A stretch of DNA of 64,000 bases from contig NZ_JACHTD010000005.1 in assembly GCF_014145665.1 (NCBI RefSeq), positions 1 to 64,000 of the forward strand, written 5' to 3'. Every line of letters starts with the position of its first letter. Within the stretch, counting starts at the first letter, position 1. This stretch comes from Myroides sp. NP-2. Lineage in GTDB: Bacteria; Bacteroidota; Bacteroidia; Flavobacteriales; Flavobacteriaceae. The notes under the pieces are model-generated. The model ran no database searches. It was not told the origin of the DNA and saw only the letters and a program-made list of their open reading frames with translations. A program made the position numbers and the translations under genes. Below, one piece after another: positions 1 through 11,200 of the stretch.

Positions 1-54
1 AGAAAATATTCAATCTATCAACCACAAGAACATTACAGATTTATATCCTCATAA

Positions 55-462
55 CTATAAAACATTAAACTCAAACGTTGTAGAAGAATAATTATATCTC
101 ACAAGATGTACTTGCTCGGGTGCATACGCTCCTTTTACAAATCCAGCAATAGGTAAATACATTTCTTCAATTTGATCCGCTTGGAATTCTACTTTTTTAC
201 CAGCAGCATCTTTCATTTTAATTGCTGTAATTTGACCTTTTTTTCTGGATACTCCAGTAACTGATCCCACCTTTTGGGTCCCATCTTTAAGAACAAGAGT
301 AGAATTCTTTTTAGAACTAACACCGACGAATACTTCATCAAAAAGCATATCATCCATTATTTTTAACTGTTCTTTTGTGAATTTCACTTTGTCTTGCGCT
401 TGCATTGGCGCATTCATCATTGTTGCAGTTGCTAAAAAGCTAAAAAGTATTAATTTTTTCAT
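55..462 (-). CDS. Secreted hypothetical protein
   Basis: A 135-residue protein of unknown function. The start at 462 is chosen because it opens directly on a signal peptide (MKKLILFSFLATATMMN, cleavage probably near AQA/QD at about residue 22); the longer frame to 504 adds a hydrophobic aromatic stretch before it that looks spurious. The mature part is short, lysine-rich and lacks cysteines or membrane segments; it carries two strand-like stretches around VLKDGTQKVGSVTGV and GQITAIKMKDAAGKK, suggesting a small beta fold. No family was recognised. It stands alone, with a repeat-bearing gap upstream, so context gives no function. Confidence 0.6.
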   Translation of the reverse strand: MKKLILFSFLATATMMNAPMQAQDKVKFTKEQLKIMDDMLFDEVFVGVSSKKNSTLVLKDGTQKVGSVTGVSRKKGQITAIKMKDAAGKKVEFQADQIEEMYLPIAGFVKGAYAPEQVHLVRYNYSSTTFEFNVL

Positions 463-558
463 AAAATATAAATTTAACCAAAAGTAGCAATAATATAGAA
501 TCAATTGCTATTTCTAGTAAATATATATTGCATTAGGTATTGCCTAATCCCGATCGCG

Positions 559-679
559 CGGATTTGCAATCCGTTCGCTAGATTTTTATTCGGGTCTTGT
601 TCGAGTCATCTTCGAGTCAGCTTCGGTAAATCGAGGTTAAACCCCCGTAAACACGAATGTTTATCGAAGAAGACCCGAA
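559..679. repeat. REP-like palindrome plus 16-bp imperfect inverted repeat
   Basis: Within the 506-base gene-free stretch 463-968, CGGATTTGCAATCCG (559-573) is a 6-bp-arm palindrome. It is followed by TTCGGGTCTTGTTCGA (589-604), whose reverse complement recurs with one mismatch at 664-679. The segment between them contains short TTCGAGTCA-type reiterations. The stretch is richer in G+C than the flanks and encodes no convincing protein. It resembles a dispersed intergenic REP element, but its copy number cannot be judged from one window. Confidence 0.45.
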
Positions 680-920
680 CAAAAGCAAAACAAAACCCAA
701 CAAACAACTCAATAACAGTTGTTTGCGTTGTTGGCAGAAGGAAAAACAAACCCATTTGTGCCTTTTTATTCCAATTATGGGAAGGGGATATTGTAAGTTA
801 ATTTAAAATGATGTAGGAATATAGTTTTAATCATGCAGAACGCGACTAGCAACAAAAGATAAAGAGCGGTTTACAACCTCGATTGCACCATAAGAGACGC
901 CAGTATACGGCACTATTATA

Positions 921-952
921 TAAAAAAAAACTCCTCTAAAAGAGGAGTTTTA
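921..952 (-). terminator. Intrinsic terminator after yidC
   Basis: The hairpin AAACTCCTCT-aaa-AGAGGAGTTT (928-950) lies 17 bases past the yidC stop codon. On the minus strand it is followed by a run of nine T, the classic intrinsic terminator form. It would end the pyrG-yidC transcript. Confidence 0.85.
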
Positions 953-968
953 CATCAATACCTTCGTA

Positions 969-2864
969 TTATTTTTTATTTTGATCTTTCAAGCGTTGTT
1001 GTTCCTGCGCTTGTTCCATCATTTCTTGCATTTTGCGTTGCCATTTTCCTTGTGGACGCTTCTTGGTTTTGTTCTCTTCGATTGTAGCTAAGATCTTTTC
1101 GTCTTTTACAATGTGGTTTTTAATTACATACATAATTCCAATTGTAATCGAGTTAGAGATGAAGTAGTACAACGATAAACCTGATGCGTAGTTATTAAAG
1201 AAGAATAACATCATAATCGGAGATATGTAAATCATAATCTTCATGATTTTACTCATATCTGGCATCCCTTCTTGTGTTGGTTGTGCCATTTGTTGATCTC
1301 CCGTGGTCATCTTCATATAGAAGAAAATGGCAATTGACGCTAATAATGGGAATAAACTCACGTGATTACCATAGAATGGAATATTAAATGGCAATTGTAA
1401 CACGGAGTCATAAGACGATAAATCGTCTGCCCATAAGAAGCTCTTTTGTCTCAAATCAAAGGAAGACGGGAAGAATTGAAACAAAGAATAGAAGATAGGA
1501 ATCTGCAATAAGGCTGGAATACAACCTGCCATTGGATTCACTCCTGCTTTAGAATACAATTTCATTGTCTCTTGTTGCTTCTTCATTGGATCATTCTTGA
1601 ACTTTTCATTCAATTCATTCACTTCTGGGCGAATCATTTTCATTTTCGCTTGAGAAACATAAGACTTATAAGTCAACGGTGAAGTAAATAAACGAACCAA
1701 AATTGTCAATACAATAATACCAATACCGTAAGGTAAGAAACTAGTCAATAAACCAAATACGGGAATAAACAAGAAACGGTTAATCCATCCAAAGATTCCC
1801 CATCCAAGAGGTACGATATTGTCTAGGTTACGGTCATATGATTTTAATATTTTGAAATCCGATGGACCAAAATACCAGTTCATATCATAGTTTAACTCTC
1901 CATTGCTATAGTTTAATGGAATAACACTAGCAAATTGTTTAGTAAATACGGTATCTACTTTTTCATCAGCCACTAAATTTTTAGTATTTAATGTAGCTGT
2001 TTCAAAATTCTTATCGGTCAATAAGGCAGAAGTAAAGAAGTGTTGCTTATAGGCGATATAAGAAACGTCTTTCAACTCTTTTGTATCATCTTTGCTAGAC
2101 TCACTTAGGTTGTTGTCTTTTCCTTTTTCGTGTTCATAGTATAAACGAACATATCTATTTTCATACGCAATACTTTTTTCATTGCGATACGTTTTCATTT
2201 CCCAGTTTAATTCTGGCGTTTTAGATGCGTCAACAATTTTACTCAATCCTTGTGTACGGATAGAGAAATCAAGCATATAATCATTCGGTTTTAATACATA
2301 ACGATACTCTAAAAACGCTGTTTCAGAAGCTTTTAAACGCATAGATAATACTTGATTATCCCCTTCTTTACTCAAAGTAGGTTCAAAATACAAGTCTTCT
2401 GTATTGAAAACACGATTATCATTCGTGTGTAATTGTAAATTAAATTTCGCGTTGTGATCTTTGATTAAAGCAACAATTTCGTTTGAATCTTTGCTAAAAC
2501 GCTTGAAATCATTTACAACAACTTGAGATAATTTTCCACCTTTATTATCAACTTCAAGAGTAAGTAAATCTGATTTTAAAGTTGTAGTTCCTCCTTTAGC
2601 TGCTGGTAACATGGCACTATAAGCGAAAGGACCGAATGTAGCGCGAATTTGCTCTGTTTGTAAAGAATCTCCTACAGGTGCCTCTAGTGCTTTCTCAAAC
2701 GTAGCGGCTTGTTCTTGTTTTACAATTTCTTTCTCTGCTAATTCAGTATCTTTTTTTATTGACTCTTGCTCTTTATTAATGTTGTTTAACATCAACCAAA
2801 CAAGCAATCCGGCAATAATGACAAAGCCTATAATACTGTTACGATCTAATTTTTTTCCTTCCAT
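969..2864 (-). CDS. yidC: Membrane protein insertase YidC
   Basis: YidC (631 aa) inserts and folds inner-membrane proteins, alone or with SecYEG. Visible parts are an N-terminal anchor (about residues 12-28), a large periplasmic domain (about 70-350) with the GGxLSQVVVND-type strands typical of Gram-negative YidC, and the conserved insertase core from about residue 354. The core includes the functional arginine in ILVRLFTSPLT (about R391), the SQAKM cytoplasmic loop and a glycine/proline-rich ALLQIPIF helix. The C-terminus is a basic, glutamine-rich tail. Length is normal for Bacteroidota. It lies 47 bases downstream of pyrG on the same strand, a common Flavobacteriia pairing, so the two are probably cotranscribed and end at the terminator near 921-952. 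Confidence 0.97.
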   Translation of the reverse strand: MEGKKLDRNSIIGFVIIAGLLVWLMLNNINKEQESIKKDTELAEKEIVKQEQAATFEKALEAPVGDSLQTEQIRATFGPFAYSAMLPAAKGGTTTLKSDLLTLEVDNKGGKLSQVVVNDFKRFSKDSNEIVALIKDHNAKFNLQLHTNDNRVFNTEDLYFEPTLSKEGDNQVLSMRLKASETAFLEYRYVLKPNDYMLDFSIRTQGLSKIVDASKTPELNWEMKTYRNEKSIAYENRYVRLYYEHEKGKDNNLSESSKDDTKELKDVSYIAYKQHFFTSALLTDKNFETATLNTKNLVADEKVDTVFTKQFASVIPLNYSNGELNYDMNWYFGPSDFKILKSYDRNLDNIVPLGWGIFGWINRFLFIPVFGLLTSFLPYGIGIIVLTILVRLFTSPLTYKSYVSQAKMKMIRPEVNELNEKFKNDPMKKQQETMKLYSKAGVNPMAGCIPALLQIPIFYSLFQFFPSSFDLRQKSFLWADDLSSYDSVLQLPFNIPFYGNHVSLFPLLASIAIFFYMKMTTGDQQMAQPTQEGMPDMSKIMKIMIYISPIMMLFFFNNYASGLSLYYFISNSITIGIMYVIKNHIVKDEKILATIEENKTKKRPQGKWQRKMQEMMEQAQEQQRLKDQNKK

Positions 2865-2911
2865 TACTTAATTTGTAAGTGATAAAATTTGTTATATAAA
2901 AAGTCTATTGA

Positions 2912-4525
<1,614 letters not shown>

Positions 4526-4823
4526 TTATGTGTTTTTGTTGTGTTGTAAAGAATAAAACTTGGCAAAAGTACAACTTTTCAAACGATTCTTCTAATTTTA
4601 GAAGTCGTAAAATAACTTTAAAATTTACTCGTTTCTATATAAAGCGGTTAGCGAACAAAAGAGAAGATCTTCTGATAAAAGAAGTACGCAAATTACTTGT
4701 GTTCTATATTTTTAGTTTAAACTATTTCTCTTGCCTCCGCTCTATTCTTCATCTTCCTCAAGTTTATATTTGTTTTTGGCCTTGGATGAACCTATACTTC
4801 GCTTCGGTTTCCCATGACCGCTT

Positions 4824-6749
4824 TTACTTGTCTAATCGCTTATCGATAATACGGTTAAAATAGTCTTGAACAAAGGCTTTACACTTCATCTCAATTGCTT
4901 CCATCTCTTTGTTTTTCTGCTTGATTAAATTGTGTTCCAATCCCTTATCATCAATGGCATAAAAACCCGTTGCCTCTTTTCCGTTGAATCGAACGATATA
5001 GTTCCCCTCTTGATAGGTGTATTCATTTGCTCCATAATTAATTGTAAACGGCTGAACTACTGTATCATTCAACAAACTTCTCCCCCAACTTCTAAATGGT
5101 TTATCGTATCCAATCATATCCAATAAGGTGGGGTATATATCAATTTGCTGGGCCAATTCTTTGTTTACTCCTTTGTAGCGTTCATCTGCAGTATAGAACA
5201 AAATAGGCACTGCTGTACGATTGACTAGCTTGCGGTATTCATCGTAATCAATTTGATTGGTATGATCTGCAGTAATGACAAAAATAGTGTTCTCAAACCA
5301 CGGTTCTTTGCTGCTTTCTTCAAAGAAACGCTTGAATGCATAGTCTGTATAACCTACTGTTTGGTGAATTTGCTGATTTCCTTTAGGGAATTTTCCTTCA
5401 TACTCCGCAGGTACATGAAATGGTTCATGTGAGGAAACCGTGAATAAGGTCGCAAAGAAAGGACCTTTCTTTTCATTTAAGGTTTGACGCATGTATTGGA
5501 AAAAAGGTTCATCCCAAATTCCCCAAGTACCATCAAAATCCTCATCGTTATTGTATTCGGTTTTTCCATAATAATGATCGTAACCCAAGATATTTCCAAA
5601 GCCCAAGAATCCCATTGAACCATTAGGAGCTCCGTGAAAGAAAGAGGTATCATATCCCTTTGATTTGAGCGTAGAAACCAACGACTCTATTTTTTGTTTC
5701 GGAAATGGCGAAGACGTAAAGGCATCTTTAAATGACGGGATTCCCGCAATAACAGAAGACATCCCGTGAATCGACTTATATCCATTGGCAAATGCATTGG
5801 GAAAAATCAAACTGTGTTGGGCCAAAGAATCAATAAAAGGCGTATAACTTTGATAATTCGGAATATTCATGTCTTGATTAAAAGCACCAACATATTCTCT
5901 TGCATAGCTTTCTGTAATAAACAACACAATATTTGGCGTAGAAGGCGCTGTTGAGGAATACTGTTTACTTCCGCTAACATACTGATTCAACGTTGCTTCA
6001 TCCATATACTCCACCTTTTTAAAACTCGTTTTACCAATGGTGCGCAAAATGGCAAAAGGCGTATTTAACACAATATCTGCATGTTCTGGCTTCTCTACAT
6101 GACGATTGGCATCAATAATATTAAGCGGTCGAGTTGTTTTCTTTAAATCTCCGCGCACACCTGCAATAAATCCAACAGCAACGGCAACAAAGATAACAGC
6201 ACTCGAAAGGAAGTAGTTCTTTTTCGTTGGCAATTCAAGGGGTCGGGTGAATTTTACGCGTTTGTACAGGTAAACCCACAAAACACAAAGACCAATGCAC
6301 AAAGCAAATACATGCCAATAGTTGATCAAAAAGTTAAAAAACAACTGCCCTTTATTTGATTCGTGTTCTAAGCTATCAAAAACAGCTATCGTCGTACGTG
6401 CATAGATAAAGCGATAGTAGATAAAATCGATGAAATTGGTGGCATATGCCAATAAATTAGGGATAATATAGCTCCAAAATACTACTTTTTGATACCTTTT
6501 GCTTGTGCTTTTAAAAATAGGCACAATCGACAATAGGATAAATAAACCATTGACATAAAAAATGGCCATGCGATCAAATGTCAATCCGTGATAGGCTAAC
6601 TTCAAAAACTGTCCGACCGAATCTACGGCAAGTAAATCACTATTGTAAAAATAGAATAAAACGCGTGCGATAAAGTAAAAAAAGAAGGCCAAAAATAGTC
6701 GGTACAATAACACCAATATTTCATTTAATCTAAAGCGATTTGAAAGCAT
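4824..6749 (-). CDS. LTA synthase family sulfatase-fold membrane enzyme
   Basis: A 641-residue membrane protein of the lipoteichoic-acid-synthase-like branch of the alkaline phosphatase/sulfatase superfamily. In Gram-negatives these enzymes usually transfer phosphoglycerol or phosphoethanolamine to periplasmic glycans; the substrate here is unknown. The start at 6749 (MLSNRFRLNEILVLLYR) is chosen over a frame opening at 6872 because the extra 41 residues are not membrane-like and the first transmembrane helix follows at once. About five N-terminal helices precede the catalytic domain, which begins at NIVLFITESYAREYVGAF and includes GYKSIHGMSS, WGIWDEPFF, TVSSHEPFHVP and the metal motif VITADHTNQ. 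It is monocistronic; the 298-base gap toward pyrG holds only a 12-bp palindrome (AGAAGATCTTCT, 4672-4683). Confidence 0.88.
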   Translation of the reverse strand: MLSNRFRLNEILVLLYRLFLAFFFYFIARVLFYFYNSDLLAVDSVGQFLKLAYHGLTFDRMAIFYVNGLFILLSIVPIFKSTSKRYQKVVFWSYIIPNLLAYATNFIDFIYYRFIYARTTIAVFDSLEHESNKGQLFFNFLINYWHVFALCIGLCVLWVYLYKRVKFTRPLELPTKKNYFLSSAVIFVAVAVGFIAGVRGDLKKTTRPLNIIDANRHVEKPEHADIVLNTPFAILRTIGKTSFKKVEYMDEATLNQYVSGSKQYSSTAPSTPNIVLFITESYAREYVGAFNQDMNIPNYQSYTPFIDSLAQHSLIFPNAFANGYKSIHGMSSVIAGIPSFKDAFTSSPFPKQKIESLVSTLKSKGYDTSFFHGAPNGSMGFLGFGNILGYDHYYGKTEYNNDEDFDGTWGIWDEPFFQYMRQTLNEKKGPFFATLFTVSSHEPFHVPAEYEGKFPKGNQQIHQTVGYTDYAFKRFFEESSKEPWFENTIFVITADHTNQIDYDEYRKLVNRTAVPILFYTADERYKGVNKELAQQIDIYPTLLDMIGYDKPFRSWGRSLLNDTVVQPFTINYGANEYTYQEGNYIVRFNGKEATGFYAIDDKGLEHNLIKQKNKEMEAIEMKCKAFVQDYFNRIIDKRLDK

Positions 6750-6924
6750 GATAGGTTCCTCATTTAAAAATTGATGTACAAATTTAATTATTTCTAGGGC
6801 TTTCGCTATGAGATAAGGTAATTCTTTTTGTGTTTTAGCTGAAGATTTGGAAATTACGCCAAACGAAGGCAAGAATTGATTGACAGTGAACGGTTAAAAC
6901 TAGTAGAAAACGCAGAAAACTAAT

Positions 6925-6963
6925 ATAAAAAACCGATTGTAAATACTGCATTTACAATCGGTT
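6925..6963 (-). terminator. Strong terminator after the metal efflux operon
   Basis: In the 354-base gene-free stretch 6750-7103, AACCGATTGTAAAT (6931-6944) pairs perfectly with ATTTACAATCGGTT (6950-6963) across a 5-base loop. On the minus strand the hairpin is followed by TTTTTTAT. It lies about 140 bases beyond the stop of the efflux adaptor gene and is the only notable element in the gap. Confidence 0.8.
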
Positions 6964-7103
6964 CTTTGTTTCATTACCCTGCCAGAAATCAGCCTAAAGT
7001 TTTAAATACAGTGTTATTTTCTCTTTATAAGGCTAAGTACAAAAGGGTTTTATTTTACATGCTTTGTAGACATTCTCTTTACTTCTACAAGCAATCGCTA
7101 CTA

Positions 7104-8279
7104 CTAGTGGCTATGCCCTCCTCCGCCTTCGTTCTTAATCAAATGGCTTTGCAAATAATATGCCCCTTGGGTTACGATGCTGTATGGGTTGGGCAAAGCT
7201 TCGAGAATATCAACTTGGGTATACCCCAACTCCTTTACTCCTGTTTTGACCTCCACGCGTTTGTAGTGAAAGTGCTCTTCGTGTTCTCCCGCCTCTTCAG
7301 CAATAAAGATAAACTCCCTTCCATCTGCTTTTACAATCGCTTGATTTGGCAGTGCCTTTACGGTATTTGCTCCTACGTCAATCAAAGCATTGACGTACAA
7401 ACCAGGTATCAAATTATCGTGTACCTGATCGATGGAAGCATGTGCTATTACGGTTTTTGTACCTGGTTCAAACGCTTTTCCAATACTAAAAATCGTTGCA
7501 GTAACCTCGGATCGGTTGATATTCGTCAAGTTAAAAGACACTTTTTGTCCTTCGTGTACATAGGGAAGATCTTTTTCGTAAATCTTTAAATCCAAGTGGA
7601 TTTTGGAATTGTCAACGAGGGTGAATAAGGTTTGACCATTGGTAATATTCGTTCCAATGCGAATGGGAATCGTTGCTACATTGCCCGTAATAGGCGCAAC
7701 AATCTTTAAAGATCGTGCAGATCCCGTGCCCACCAAGGCCAATTGATTGGTCAGGGATTGGTACCTCGACTTCTCTATGTGTAATTCGGCCTTTGTTTTT
7801 TGATAGGTTTTTTCTGAATTGACATTTTCTGCACGAAGGGTTTCCTGCCTTTTGTACTCCAGCTGTAAATACTCCAAATTGTTTTTTGAAATCTGATAAT
7901 CCTCTTGTAATTTGATGTACGCTGGACTATCTGCAACGGCTAATACTTGTCCTTTGCTTACTCTATCTCCAATATTGACCATAATCTGCGTAATTGTACC
8001 ACTCAAAAAAGTGGTTACATCAGCTTGATTTTGTGGTGGTAACTCAGTTTGTCCGTTGACTTTAATCACATCGGATAGGTTTTTGTCCTCCAGTTGTCCC
8101 ATAACAATTCCTGCTGCCTTCTTTTGAGCCGTAGTTAATTCCACCTCTTTACTGGCGTTTTCATCATCTGTATGGGGTTCTTCCTGTGCAACTTCGGAAG
8201 CTACCTTTTGATTTTTATCTTGACAGCCTACAAATGACAAGCTACCTAAGGTAAGCAAAGCGATATATATTCTTTTCAT
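7104..8279 (-). CDS. RND efflux periplasmic adaptor (CzcB/CusB-like, HlyD family)
   Basis: Membrane-fusion protein (391 aa) linking the RND pump to its outer-membrane channel. It begins with a lipoprotein-type signal peptide (LLTLGSLSFVGC, lipobox Cys at about 19), so it is probably anchored in the inner membrane facing the periplasm. The order is a barrel-sandwich half (VTTFLSGTITQIMVNIGDRVSKGQVLAV), an alpha-helical hairpin (about residues 125-185), the second lipoyl half (KIVAPITGNVATIPIRIGTNI), a beta barrel and a membrane-proximal domain. It ends in a glycine/histidine-rich tail (GGGGHSH) that may bind metal. It follows the pump gene by 12 bases in the same operon. Confidence 0.93.
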   Translation of the reverse strand: MKRIYIALLTLGSLSFVGCQDKNQKVASEVAQEEPHTDDENASKEVELTTAQKKAAGIVMGQLEDKNLSDVIKVNGQTELPPQNQADVTTFLSGTITQIMVNIGDRVSKGQVLAVADSPAYIKLQEDYQISKNNLEYLQLEYKRQETLRAENVNSEKTYQKTKAELHIEKSRYQSLTNQLALVGTGSARSLKIVAPITGNVATIPIRIGTNITNGQTLFTLVDNSKIHLDLKIYEKDLPYVHEGQKVSFNLTNINRSEVTATIFSIGKAFEPGTKTVIAHASIDQVHDNLIPGLYVNALIDVGANTVKALPNQAIVKADGREFIFIAEEAGEHEEHFHYKRVEVKTGVKELGYTQVDILEALPNPYSIVTQGAYYLQSHLIKNEGGGGHSH

Positions 8280-8291
8280 GTTTAATTCGAA

Positions 8292-11200
8292 TTATTGGTT
8301 CACTAAATAATGAAGTGTATTGTGTCCTAAATTGTATTGCAATACCGCATCTAAATAATTAATCTGAATGTTCAGTGCTGTTTCCATTGACTGTATGTAT
8401 TCTACATAGGAAATATCACCGTTGTTATAGGATTTATTAGCGTGATCCTGAATGATAGAGGCATTGCGCAATGCACTCTCCTGGTAATAGTCGATGACAG
8501 ATTCCTGTGCGTTGATAATTTCCAATTGCTGTTGTACTGCTTCGGACAGTTGTTTTTGAAGGTATTCTTTTTCCAAACTCACCTGTTCAATACTGTAGTT
8601 CATCGCTTTTATCTTTTTTGATTGACTACCAAAAAAAAGGGGAATTGAGATTCCTAGGGTATAGCTAGGAATGCGCAACTCTCTTCCGTAATTTGTGCCA
8701 TTGGCGCGCAATCCTGCTTCGGATTCTATCGCATAGCCCAAAGTAATATCGGGCAACAAGAGCGATCGTTCCATACTGCGCATTGCTTCTATGCGTTCAA
8801 TCTCCTTTTTTGCTACTTGTAAACTGTTGTTTTCTTCTAAATCAAACACTTCCAACGGATTGTGCTTGTCGTATTTTAGCGCCTCCTCCATCAATTCAAA
8901 ATCGACTTCCAAATTCAAATAGGCCTTAATTTTTGATTTTTCATTTTGTAAAAACGTTGCATTCTGCGTAAGCAATACACTGATTTCCTGTTCTTTCGCT
9001 TGTGCGACATTGCTTTCCATCAAAGTTGTTTCTCCTGTTTCATAGCGCAATTTGGCCGATTTTGAAAAGGCTTTTAGCAAGGTAAACTGCTGTTCCAACA
9101 ACTTCTTTTTAGACTGTGCGTACAGGATATTTTCCCAGGTTTGTCGAATCTCATATTCAATGCCAATCGTTTTTCCTTGCATTTGCAGTTCTGCACTTTC
9201 GTAATCTTTATGCAACACTTGCTTCTTTTTGCTATAGGTAAACGGACTAAATGACTGACTCACCGTTAGGTTAACGTCTTTCTGTCCTTTGCCGTTCAAA
9301 TAGCCAAATCCCATCGATACATCTGTTTTGGGAATGTCATAGGCGGTTTTAACGAGTTGCTCCTGACTTAAAACATGGGCCTTTGCTGCTTTTAGTCCTT
9401 GGTTATTTTCACGGGCTAACGTTAAAGCTTGTTCCAGTGAAATTTTCGTTTTCACCGTGTTTTGGGATGGGTTTTGAGCTTGCGCAAATCCAGCAGTCAA
9501 ACCAAAGAAAAGCGTCAAAACAACACTTGTGTTAGACGTTCCTTTGCTTCGCTTTCCAAAACCTCTTTCTTCGTAATAGTAGATAATTGGCAACACGATT
9601 AAAGTCAATAATGTTGCGGTAATTAATCCTCCGATCACCACTGTTGCTAAGGGTTTTTGCACTTCTGCACCGGCACTAGTACTCAAAGCCATAGGTAAGA
9701 ATCCCAAGGATGCAACAGAAGCGGTCAACAAAACGGGGCGCAAGCGAATTTTAGTCCCCTCTATAATGCGTTCATATAGTCCCATACCTTGTTCTTTTAA
9801 TTGATTAAATTGACCGATTAGTACAATACCATTTAAAACGGCTACTCCAAATAGGGCGATAAATCCAACCCCAGCGGAGATACTAAACGGCATATCGCGC
9901 AACCACAAGGCTGCAACGCCTCCTATTGCGGAGAGCGGAATGGCTGTAAAAATGATTAGGGATTGCTTGACAGACTTAAACGTGAAATACAACAATACAA
10001 ATATGAGCGCCAAAGCAATTGGGACAGCAATCATCAGGCGATTGGTTGCTTCTACTAAATTTTCAAATTGTCCACCATAGGTAATATAATAACCCTCCGG
10101 AAGTTCTAATCGCTCGTCCAAACGCGCCTGAATATCGTGTACTACACTTTTCACATCGCGTTCTTTTACGTTGAATCCCAACACGATGCGTCGTCGTCCG
10201 TCTTCACGGCTAATTTGCTGTGGACCATCTTCATAGTCGATCTCTGCAACCTGGCTCAACGGAATTTGCTGACCATCTGCCAAAGGAATAAAGAAGTTTT
10301 TTAAATTTTCAATATCCGATCGCGACTCTTGGTCTAAACGCACGACCAATTCAAATCGCTTTTCTCCTTCATACACCAAGCCGGTTGTTTCACCTGCGAA
10401 TCCCGCGCGAATAATCTGACTGATATCGGCAATTTTCAATCCGTAAAGCGCCAATTTATCTTTGTCGTACTTAATGGAAATTTGTGGCAATCCCGTTACG
10501 CGTTCTAATTTTGGACTAGAAACCCCAGGTATGTCAGCAATGATCCCATTGATTTCGTCCCCAATACTCGCCAATCGATCCAAATCTTCTCCAAATACTT
10601 TGATCGCTACATCACTGCGAACACCCGTCATCAATTCGTTAAAACGCATTTGAATCGGCTGTGAAAATTCAGTCGTTACACCGGGAATCTCTTCCAAGGC
10701 AGCCTCCATTTTATCAATGAGCTCTTGCTTTGTTTTGGCCGAGGTCCACTCTTTTTTGTCTTTCAAGACAATAATCATATCCGCCGCTTCCATAGGCATG
10801 GGATCTGTTGGAATTTCAGCGCTTCCGATCTTAGAAATCACCATCTTTACCTCGGGGAATTGCTCCATTAAGATCTGTTCGGCCTTAGTGGTCGTTTCGA
10901 TTTCTTGTGATAGGGAACTACCCGATGAAATAATAATATGCGTCGCTAAGTCTCCTTCGTCCAAGGTTGGAATAAACTCGCCTCCCATTTTGCTAAACAC
11001 AACCAAAGCCAGGGCAAATAAACCAAAAGCAACCACTAAAACCAGGCGCTTCACTTGGAAGGCTTTTTCTAAAATAGGTTTGTATCCACTATACAATTTG
11101 TCGATTAATTTATCGCTAAAATTCGGCTTTACTTTTCCTGCTTCTTTCTTTAAAAACAAAGCTGAAGCCATAGGAACATAGGTCAACGACAGAATAAAAG

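Noticed and set aside
505..801. 98-codon frame on the plus strand
   Set aside because: Composition is Arg/Cys/Asn-rich without a fold and it covers the palindrome and inverted repeats.
6966..7589. 207-codon frame antisense to the efflux adaptor
   Set aside because: Shadow frame over a strongly supported HlyD-family gene, with no recognisable domain.
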